DNA of 26,035 nt. Origin: Pigoraptor vietnamica. Taxonomy: Eukaryota; Opisthokonta; Filasterea. Both the position numbers and the translations under genes were made by a program. The notes beneath the pieces are model-generated. The model was not told the origin of the DNA. It was given only the letters and a program-made list of their open reading frames with translations, and did no database searches. The stretch is from the NCBI GenBank assembly GCA_943704525.1, contig CALSCQ010000341.1, forward strand, positions 1 through 26,035, read 5' to 3'. Every line of letters starts with the position of its first letter. Position 1 is the first letter of the stretch. Positions 11,001 to 17,660 of the stretch are shown here, piece after piece.

Positions 11001-14000
11001 TTCGTAACCTTGTCCGTGTTCTCCTGCTCGCACGCGCACCGCACGTACTTGAGGGCGACCGACGCGTCCGTCTTGGCCTTCTCGGCGTCCGACCCGGGGC
11101 CCGCGCCCATGCTCAGGTACTCGAGGAAGCACACGTTCGTCAGCGTCGCGTCAGCGCCATGCTCGCAGAGCTGCAGGGGGCTAATCTTGTTCTCCTTGTT
11201 CTTGCCGGCGTTGCGACCGGCGAGGGGCAGCTCGTGGCCGTAGCAGTCGCACTTGCGGCACGGAATGCCCTTGCTCGGCTCGCCATAGTACCCGGCGGTG
11301 CAGCGCTCGCAGCGGTCGCCAGTCGCGCCCGTGGGGCAGTTCGTGCACTTGCCGTTGGTCATCGTGCACGTCGCGCCGGCGCCGACGAGGAAGCACTGCT
11401 GCGAGCACGCGACGCAGCCCTTCGTCACGTCCTGCGTCGTCTTGGGCGAAGACGGCACCTGGCCGTAGAGGTCGCACGTCGGGAACGGGTTATAGCCCTC
11501 GCTGTTGCGGAAAAAGTTCGTCTTGCACGTATCGCAGTTGCGGTTGCCCGTGGCCGTCATGTCGTTCGCCGTGTTGTCGCCGCAGCTGGTGCACTCTCCC
11601 GTCTTGGCGTCGCACGTCGTAGAGTGCGTGTTGCACTGGCACAGGACGCACGGCGTCTTGAGCAGAGTCGCCTCGTCCGCCGCGGTGAAAGCGTAGTTCC
11701 ACGGCTTCGTGGCGCCGAGGAAGGCGACCTTCGAGAGGTCGCGCTTGTAGTTCACCTTGCACGTCTCGCAGTGGTCGCCGCCAGTGTTCGACGTGGCGTC
11801 GCAGCTCGAGCACACGCTAGACCACTTGTCGCACGTGTCGCTCCATCCGTTGCAGCTGTCCGTGCGGCAGTTCTTGCACACGTGAACGCCCTTCACGAGC
11901 TTGTCGCCGGTGGCACGGGTCGGCTGGCTGAAGCACCCGGTACCGCACTCGTCGCACTTGGCGCCGGTCGTGCATCCCTTGCAGTTGCACGCGCCGCCGA
12001 CGGGGTTGCACGTGTCGTCGCCGTTCGGGAGCTTGTCGCCGTTGCCAGTGCAGCTGCACGGCTTGCAGTCGTCCGTCACGAGGTCCGTCATGAGGCGGTA
12101 GAAGCCGTCCTTGCACGTCTCGCACTTCTCGCCGCGCGTGTTGCCCTTGCAGAGGCCGCCGAAGTTGCCGCTCTCGTCGTCGCAGTTGCCCGTCGTGGGG
12201 TTGCAGTAGTCCAAGTCCTTGTGGCTGTTGCAGTTGCACGGCTTGCACGGTTCGCCGGCAGCCTCCTCCGCAGGCGTCCGCCAGAAGCCCACCTTGCACA
12301 CGCACTTGTTAATGTCCGGATTCAGCTCGACCTGCTTGTCCGCGTCGCAGAAGCACTTGCCTCCCTCGGGATCGCACGTCGTCGTCGCTTCCGTGTCCCA
12401 TCCGTAGCCGCGGTCGTTCAGCTTTGTCGGCAGCGCAGAGAGGCCGCACTGGCACTCGCCGCAGTTGTCGCGCGGCGAAGTGTTCGTGGTGCCGGGAAGG
12501 AAGGGGCGGTAGTAGCCGGGCTTGCAGTACTCGCACGAAGAGCCGAACGTGTTGTCGCGGCACGGCTGGTCTCCGCCGTACCAGTCCTGCATGCAGTCGC
12601 CGCCGACGGCGTTGCACGACTCGGCGAGGCTGTCGACGCCCGCGGGAACGCCTCCGGCCAGGTCCGAAAACTTCTTGTGGCCGTTGCAAGCGCAAGCAGA
12701 GCACACCTTGCCGTCGAGGCCAGTGCCGTCTTCGCTGTGGTACCCAAACTTGCAGTTCTGGCAGAAGGCGCCGTCGACGTTGTGCGTCGGGTCGCACGCG
12801 CAGCCGCAGCCGTCCGCGTTGCAACGGTCCTTGCCGCCGGTAAATCCGATCGAGTGCTGGTTGCACTGGCACGCGTAGCAGATAGACTCGAGGCACGACT
12901 CGTCGTCGTCGTCGTAGCAGAGCGGGCGGCAGAAGCCGTCGACGCACATGTCGCAGTGGTCGCCCTGCGTGTGCGTGTCGGGATGGCAGTCGCAGACGCC
13001 AGTCAAGACGTCGCAGGGGTCCGTGAGCGAGGGCTCGACCTCGTCATCCCACTGCGAGCGCGCGTGGCCGTAGCACTGGCACTGGCGGCAGACCTCGCCC
13101 TCGCCAAAGAAGAGCTCGTAGACGTCCGCAAAGCCGTTCACGCCGTCGTCAGAGTCGTCGGGCACCATGTAGCGGTTCGTCTGCGCGGGCGTGAGGTCAT
13201 AGTCCCAGTAGAAAAACTGGAGGTTGCGAATTTCCTCGGGCGTCACAATCGGAATCGAGGGGTTGCCGATGTTGGCGTACGTCACGTCGGGGAAGCCGTG
13301 GTTGACGACCGACGTGGTCGCGAAGTAGCCGACCTCGCACACGTCGCACTTGATGCCCGCCGTGCGGTGCTGGCAGTTGACGAGCGCGTCCTTGCCCATA
13401 GACTGCGCGGGGTAGTTCGTGCCAAGCGACGTCGTCGCCGTAAACGCAAGGTTCTCGCCGTCGCCCGTGCCCACGTTGAGGGCGCAGTAGCCGTTCGTCG
13501 AGTCGCACGCGCCAGAGTGGCCGTTGCAGGGGCACATGCCGTCCACCGTGATCCGCTCAAAGATAAAGAAGCGCTGGTCAATGGCAACCTTGGCCTGGTT
13601 CGCGAGAATGCCGTCAAACTCGATGCGGAGGTAGCGCCAGCCGAGCATGCCGTCGCGGATGCCACCGGGGAACGTCTTCGAGCGCGTGTAACCGATGAGG
13701 TTGGCCGAAATGGGCGCGTCGCGGCAGGGGCTGGGGATGAACGAGCGGCAGCGCGTGCCCTCCGTAGAGTCGAGCGCCGGCGTGAGCGCAACGTACGCGT
13801 CGCCGGCGTTCAGCTTGACAGAGACGCGGAACGGGCGCTGGCTGTTGCGGCCAACATCGCCGAGCGTGTAGTAGGCCGTCGCCGCCGAGAATCCGTTGAG
13901 CGAAAACTCGCCGCCCATGTCAATCTCAAAGCGGCGGTACGTCGGGTCGCTTGGGAACGACTGGCACTGCGAGGGCGTGCTGATGTCCGTCTGCGACGCA

Positions 14001-16015
14001 GGCTTGCCAAACGAGCGCGGCGGGCACTTGGTCGACGTGTATTGCATCGTCTTGTCCGTGTACGAGGTGAAGAGGAAGTACGTCGCCCGGTTCGTAATGT
14101 CAAACGCGAGGGCGTCCGACTTGGCCGTCACGTACGAGAAGACGACATTCTGGACCACCGTAAAGTCGCTCGAGAGCGTGATGGCGGCGGCGAGGTACTT
14201 GTTCGAAAAGGCGGCCACGGCAGAGTTGAGCGACTTGAGGACGACGCGGCGCTGGTACGGCACGTCGAGCGTCGGCGTTCCGTCAACGTCCTCAATGGCC
14301 CAGCGGGACGCAAGGTTGAGCGTGTCGGCGGGGGCGACGGCGACAAAGCCGTTCGTGTCCGTGCGCGTCATGACATACGAGTTGTCAGAGTCGAGGAGAG
14401 TGCAGTACGTGGGGCCGGCCGTGGTCGTGCCCGTCGTGAGCGAGCCCACCGTCGCCGCCGTGAAGATGCTCGCGCTGCCGGCGCCGTTCGCCTTGCCGTT
14501 CCAGTTGACCGCAGCCACAATGTCCGCAATCGCAATCGGCTGGCCAGTGCGGTAGTTGATGGCATACACGTCCACCTCGTAGGGGCCGCTCGAGATCGCG
14601 GGAACAGACGACGTAATGATCACCTTGAGGTCAAACGGCGCGGGCGTAGACTTGCCGTCGTCCATGCGCGCCTTCAGCGCGGCCGTGAGCGTCGTGACAA
14701 TGTGCGACGAGCGCGTGGCGGCGTCAGAGTAGCCGGTACCGTCAAACTGGAGGACGACGTTCTCGCAGACGACCGTGAACCACTGGTTGCCAAAGTCCTT
14801 GACGCTCGTGACTTGGCTGGGAACGGCGTTGCGCTTGAGAGCCATCGTGCCGCCGTTGTCCGTGTAAACGGGCGCCGTGAGGTAGAGGCGCGTGCCGACG
14901 GCGCCCGTGACGACGACCGAATACACGTAGCGCTCAATGGCGGGCCAGTCGTTCGTCGCGTGCCAGAATTCCTTGACCGACTTGCCCTCGAGAATGTTGT
15001 CGATGCTCTCAATGGGGAACGCGCGGAGGCGGCTCAGCTCAATCTGAATCTCGCTCGACCAGTACGTGGCCCCGCCGCGAACGACCTTGGCCGAGAAAAA
15101 GTACTTGCGCCAGTTCGAAAACGCGCGCTCGATCACGACCTGCTGCTTCTGGAGGCCTGCGGCGCCAGACGTGAGGATCGAGACGGGCGGCGAGTTCGTC
15201 GGCGACTTCGTGATCGCGTGGTCCGTGAGTTGCGTCTTCGTCGAGTCCTTCTCGTGGCGGAAGTACCACGTAATCTCAGTCGCGAGAATGGGCTCCGCGA
15301 GAACAGTGCCGTCGCCGTTGGCTTGCATCGTGTACGCCTGTCCTTCGATCGGGGGGTTGCCGACGCGCGAGATGCTGACTGGGAACACGCACGACGAGCC
15401 GGACGCCGTGTAGCCCTCCTCGCACGCCTCAGACTGGCCGTCGGAAGTGCAGCTGACGGCACCCGCGTCGTTGCAGAGGAAGCGGTTAACGTTGAGCGTG
15501 TACGAGCGCACCACCTTCGACGGGTCCGACTCGGCGTTCACGACGACGACAAAGTAGCGCTTGCCCTTCTCGGCGCGGAAGCGAATGTACTTGCAGCCAT
15601 CGTCCGTGTGCGACTTGATGCCGGCGGGGCACACGGGGGCATCGCCACAGCTAGGCGCCTCATACACAACAATGCGAAGGACGCCGTCCGCAGCAGCGCG
15701 GTCGCAAAAGTCAAACTCGTAGCCATAATCGTCGTCGGGACGGAACGAGTGGAACGACGTAAAGCGATTCGTATCGAGGTTGAACTGTGAGATGCAGCCA
15801 GACAGCGGGCCGCCGTCCGAGAGGTCGATGTTCGCCGCATCGTTTCCAAAGTCAACAAAGCCCTGGAATGTGAAGGTGTTTGCGGGCGCGCCGTTCGCCA
15901 GACCCGCTTCCTTCTCCGGAATAGCGTCCTCACACCGCGCATTCGGCGAGCTGGGCGCCGAGGCGCGGCCAGCCGCAAGAAGCGCGGCGAAAACGACGAC
16001 CGCGAAAACGCGCAT
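8063..16015 (-). CDS. Secreted laminin-alpha-like protein: LN-like, LE repeats, coiled coil, EGF, LamG
   Basis: One intronless frame encodes 2,650 residues. The start is the ATG at 16015, with A at -3. It opens a signal peptide (hydrophobic VFAVVVFAALLAAG, likely cleaved after GRASA); the open frame extends upstream without an ATG. Approximate order: 20-640, beta-rich region of unknown family, its first part perhaps jelly-roll/PPC-like; 655-826, LN- or discoidin-like domain (FEIDMGGEFSLNGF ... FFIFERITVDG); 828-1863, about 13 laminin-type EGF modules (CNCNSHKDLDYC, GEKCETCKDGFYR); 1876-2144, alanine/leucine heptad region with an RGD at 1951-1953; 2146-2261, three EGF modules; 2265-2650, two LamG-like domains. 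There is no transmembrane segment or GPI-type tail, so it should be a secreted matrix or adhesion protein. Domain identities are secure for LE, EGF and the coil, good for LamG and moderate for LN. Orthology to animal laminins is not established, and other LE/LamG matrix proteins (agrin-, perlecan- or usherin-like) are the alternative. Confidence 0.9.
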   Translation of the reverse strand: MRVFAVVVFAALLAAGRASAPSSPNARCEDAIPEKEAGLANGAPANTFTFQGFVDFGNDAANIDLSDGGPLSGCISQFNLDTNRFTSFHSFRPDDDYGYEFDFCDRAAADGVLRIVVYEAPSCGDAPVCPAGIKSHTDDGCKYIRFRAEKGKRYFVVVVNAESDPSKVVRSYTLNVNRFLCNDAGAVSCTSDGQSEACEEGYTASGSSCVFPVSISRVGNPPIEGQAYTMQANGDGTVLAEPILATEITWYFRHEKDSTKTQLTDHAITKSPTNSPPVSILTSGAAGLQKQQVVIERAFSNWRKYFFSAKVVRGGATYWSSEIQIELSRLRAFPIESIDNILEGKSVKEFWHATNDWPAIERYVYSVVVTGAVGTRLYLTAPVYTDNGGTMALKRNAVPSQVTSVKDFGNQWFTVVCENVVLQFDGTGYSDAATRSSHIVTTLTAALKARMDDGKSTPAPFDLKVIITSSVPAISSGPYEVDVYAINYRTGQPIAIADIVAAVNWNGKANGAGSASIFTAATVGSLTTGTTTAGPTYCTLLDSDNSYVMTRTDTNGFVAVAPADTLNLASRWAIEDVDGTPTLDVPYQRRVVLKSLNSAVAAFSNKYLAAAITLSSDFTVVQNVVFSYVTAKSDALAFDITNRATYFLFTSYTDKTMQYTSTKCPPRSFGKPASQTDISTPSQCQSFPSDPTYRRFEIDMGGEFSLNGFSAATAYYTLGDVGRNSQRPFRVSVKLNAGDAYVALTPALDSTEGTRCRSFIPSPCRDAPISANLIGYTRSKTFPGGIRDGMLGWRYLRIEFDGILANQAKVAIDQRFFIFERITVDGMCPCNGHSGACDSTNGYCALNVGTGDGENLAFTATTSLGTNYPAQSMGKDALVNCQHRTAGIKCDVCEVGYFATTSVVNHGFPDVTYANIGNPSIPIVTPEEIRNLQFFYWDYDLTPAQTNRYMVPDDSDDGVNGFADVYELFFGEGEVCRQCQCYGHARSQWDDEVEPSLTDPCDVLTGVCDCHPDTHTQGDHCDMCVDGFCRPLCYDDDDESCLESICYACQCNQHSIGFTGGKDRCNADGCGCACDPTHNVDGAFCQNCKFGYHSEDGTGLDGKVCSACACNGHKKFSDLAGGVPAGVDSLAESCNAVGGDCMQDWYGGDQPCRDNTFGSSCEYCKPGYYRPFLPGTTNTSPRDNCGECQCGLSALPTKLNDRGYGWDTEATTTCDPEGGKCFCDADKQVELNPDINKCVCKVGFWRTPAEEAAGEPCKPCNCNSHKDLDYCNPTTGNCDDESGNFGGLCKGNTRGEKCETCKDGFYRLMTDLVTDDCKPCSCTGNGDKLPNGDDTCNPVGGACNCKGCTTGAKCDECGTGCFSQPTRATGDKLVKGVHVCKNCRTDSCNGWSDTCDKWSSVCSSCDATSNTGGDHCETCKVNYKRDLSKVAFLGATKPWNYAFTAADEATLLKTPCVLCQCNTHSTTCDAKTGECTSCGDNTANDMTATGNRNCDTCKTNFFRNSEGYNPFPTCDLYGQVPSSPKTTQDVTKGCVACSQQCFLVGAGATCTMTNGKCTNCPTGATGDRCERCTAGYYGEPSKGIPCRKCDCYGHELPLAGRNAGKNKENKISPLQLCEHGADATLTNVCFLEYLSMGAGPGSDAEKAKTDASVALKYVRCACEQENTDKVTNWKDGFLINDESKYTGRQCTGCNAKRYYGIPTTPLGGGFDVCHDCVCYSNINLYGTNDNCVTSLLSPKCQNCIGQTTGDDCGTCKDGWYGNAKRQDRTVLDGSGNPNKCFKCDCNGQSVDRVGVALGIAGDKCVGVGANPNPGDYKCTACKEGYTGDGCDTCKIGYQRSTVNANGDGRKNNLYVVCTPCDSCTLDLLNLRVIPAENRLATAIDGLTMLNATFVTFVGLDGSVLNNRITAIETKATASSNKATSAIDLASGFAQAISDLSDEVNQNLADIRGDMAAGFGSVGGHLNAVDGAITVLQDALAGINAHLSQLDGRVDTNSNHLNGIDGQVADLYDKFSGLASSIDTLSKVDIKGIRDANTMNAAAIADAAGDIADLDHRVAALENSGMDAALDGRLTTAEGAITAANLNIASLGDQVHGISVAVDGLEHMADGLDARIAGQIDAALAPIRTAINGIKARLDALETESSCTGNPCGKKHCRDIGGGDFACYCNANEVETDDDCVAVVDKCTDGGVAVCLNGATCASSDTDFECSCAPGFRGKTCSTVFNACDSNPCSAGTCQADAGDAEGYKCVGCPPNLSGARCQFRDAYAFTGSEFVGFTAPSAFTAALAWNAKFSFFTTATKGTLFGTFRQGTFQDHALIYLYQGRLTFSFAPAGYGTCNDDFTACNGATIWRSSVSVNDGKEYSVALTIAANVVTITLKDAEGNHVGGSPQNLNIQVKVGSPGTIDATGPLYFGRFNPASNLQFIPRAVADNPAYVGYIFGVSISDASRALDAAVGGAVVEVSDPRVKAVEVGGGTALNFASPSFARFLPRSLGSAFTLSLSLTATANGIVFAASSVDGKDFAVLEIVGGALTFTWSTGNADAHTVTGANVLGAGTINVVVTASVVGGRSHVNLAVAGGAESSSDATNDDSPAVSVDNVAGLWVGGSSFATVPGSSTNTGFVGRVWSIVLSGKSIPVTTAVLLGAGASFN

Positions 16016-16099
16016 CGTCAAATCCGATGCCCGCGACACACGTCGCGGCAACGCCCACACACTCACTTGTTCCGAGCGCTTCCCGTGAACCGCGCATCA

Positions 16100-16130
16100 A
16101 ATGTGCATGCGCGTTCAATTTAAATCTCAC
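16100..16130 (-). promoter_or_regulatory. Possible TATA-like element of the laminin-like gene
   Basis: An ATTTAAAT palindrome lies at 16118-16125, about 105 bases upstream of the chosen ATG on the - strand. It is the only strongly AT-rich octamer close to this start. The assignment rests on position and composition only. Confidence 0.25.
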
Positions 16131-16269
16131 GATGTGTGCGCAGCTGGCGTCTTTCTGTTGCGAGCGAGAGTAGGAACGAGAGTGCAGTCGTGTACAGACG
16201 TTGAGACGGTGGGGGGTCGGCGTGAGTGAATTGGAGGGCGGCGCCATGTGCGTGGACAGACTGACTCTG

Positions 16270-16700
16270 GCACCTCCCTAGGGAAATTGCGGTTCATTGA
16301 CTTACATACAATTTCAATACAAACACGAAAAAGGGGGGGCGGAGGAGGGACCTCTGCGCTAAATTATTATTATGTGGACAGCCATACAATTTCGGTCCTC
16401 TGGGATTTAAATTCATTTTATTCGCGCCAGTCTCTCCCAAAGAAGGCAACTGCAATACTAAATAAGGCATGAGCCACGTGGATTTGTGATAGCCTGTGTC
16501 GCCACCTTTTATGACCCTCACCCTCCACTCTGCTCGTCAAATTTTGAAAAAGGGGCCAGACACTGTGCTAGCGTGGGAAAGTTCAAATTGGCGCGCCGTC
16601 CAAAAAAAAAGCAAGAATTTCGAAGAAATGCAAACCCCGCCTCCTACCAGCTAAATAGAATTCAAAGCGCATCAGCCCGTTGCGCCCTTTCAATAGTCTC
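16270..16700. other. AT-richer island in the divergent intergenic region
   Basis: Composition drops sharply from the GC-rich surroundings, with runs such as TAAATTATTATTATG, GGATTTAAATTCATTTTATT and an A9 run near 16602. A G-rich tract (G7 then CGGAGGAGGG) sits at 16333-16349. No convincing reading frame, terminal repeats or target duplication were found. It may be old inserted DNA or a promoter-proximal nucleosome-poor region. Confidence 0.45.
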
Positions 16701-16949
16701 CAAGGGCGTCCACGACACAGCCAGTTTGGGCAGGGTACTGCTACACCGCCGACGTGCCGGAATGTCACTCTTCATGGATAAATGGGGGTGAGAAGTAACC
16801 AGGCATCTCGGAGTGCATCGTACTGTGTGCTAAGACATCCCGCTTAACAAATCTGACCTGAACACGCACGGCACTGAAATGCACACACAATGCACACACG
16901 ACCGATGTGACACTGGCCCCCCCACGGCGGACACGTGTACACGGTGCTA

Positions 16950-17570
16950 CACACATCCGCCGGACATACGGAGGCCAACAATCAGGCTCCGGCGGCGTTT
17001 CCCGCCAGCCGGCTCGCCGGCGCCCAATCTGACGGCCCCCGGCCGGCATAGACGCAGTTTGATCAGTAATAGGACGCTGCGGCTGCCTACTGCCGACTCG
17101 CCTCGGGCTGTGTCAGTCGCCGCCGGGACCTTCAGGCTGGCCCGGCAGCGGCCCTGATGCCGCCGGCGTTAACTGGCGAAGTCAATACCGGCGTCTGTCG
17201 TGAATCAGGTACTCGTTTGGTCGGCGCCGGCGCCGGTCGGCAGTGACGCGTCGCCCGAACAAACCGGCACCATGCACAGGCGGGCCCAGTACGGTCGCGC
17301 GACTCGGTCTCGCCGCGGATTGCCGTTCAGTTGAACCCGGCACTGAGTCAGTCCGCTAGGCCGGCGCCGGCACTGAAGCCGCCGCCCACGGCGACACTGG
17401 CGGCCGGCTCGAAGTGACACGAAAATGACGAACTGAATCTGCAAGCGAAATCAACGCCAAATTCTCACTGTGGATGTCCACCATGAACCGGGCTATGGCG
17501 AATACTCTGCGGCGCGCACGTACTGGCAGTACTTTCCGGCCGCCGCCGGCGGGCGCCGGGTCTTCCGTTC
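16950..17570. repeat. CCGGC/GCCGG-dense CpG-rich block upstream of REV3
   Basis: By eye I count about 28 copies of CCGGC or its complement GCCGG in roughly 600 bases, many nested as GGCGCCGGCGCC-type palindromes (for example 17223-17236 and 17359-17370). CCGGCAC recurs near 17265, 17337 and 17366. No coding potential is apparent. It could be a CpG island, a dispersed repeat or a structured regulatory region. Confidence 0.5.
16998..17006 (+). promoter_or_regulatory. E2F-type site, exact consensus TTTCCCGCC
   Basis: TTTCCCGCC matches the E2F/DP consensus TTTSSCGC. It lies in the CCGGC-rich block about 655 bases upstream of the REV3 ATG. E2F control of DNA replication and repair genes is common in eukaryotes, but one short match in GC-rich DNA can be chance. 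Confidence 0.3.
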
Positions 17571-17580
17571 CGTATCATGG

Positions 17581-17620
17581 CACGTGACCAATTGATGACG
17601 ATCGTTGACACACTCTAAAA
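17581..17620 (+). promoter_or_regulatory. Probable REV3 core promoter: E-box, CCAAT box, TATA-like run
   Basis: CACGTGACCAATTG at 17581-17594 combines an E-box (CACGTG) with a CCAAT box, about 70-80 bases upstream of the REV3 ATG. TCTAAAAT at 17614-17621 follows, some 40-47 bases before the ATG. The proximity and order suggest a compact core promoter. No start site can be seen directly. Confidence 0.35.
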
Positions 17621-17660
17621 TCGTTCGCTCTCACTTTCTTCTCCCACGCTCGCCCACAAC

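Noticed and set aside
8303-15790. A 2,495-codon open frame on the + strand, antisense to the laminin-like gene
   Set aside because: Its translation is monotonous R/A/V/D-rich sequence with no domain, while the - strand gives ordered cysteine-rich modules. Strong codon bias in a GC-rich gene removes stops from this antisense frame.
16016-16066. Upstream extension of the laminin-like frame to 16066
   Set aside because: The codon at 16066 is GTG, not ATG. The first ATG, at 16015, has A at -3 and begins a clean signal peptide.
16486-16791. A ~100-codon + strand frame in the divergent spacer
   Set aside because: Ordinary composition for the AT-rich island, no recognisable motif and no clear start context.
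16270-17570. Possible transposable element in the divergent spacer
   Set aside because: I could not find terminal inverted repeats, a target duplication, a poly(A) tail or transposase-like coding sequence.
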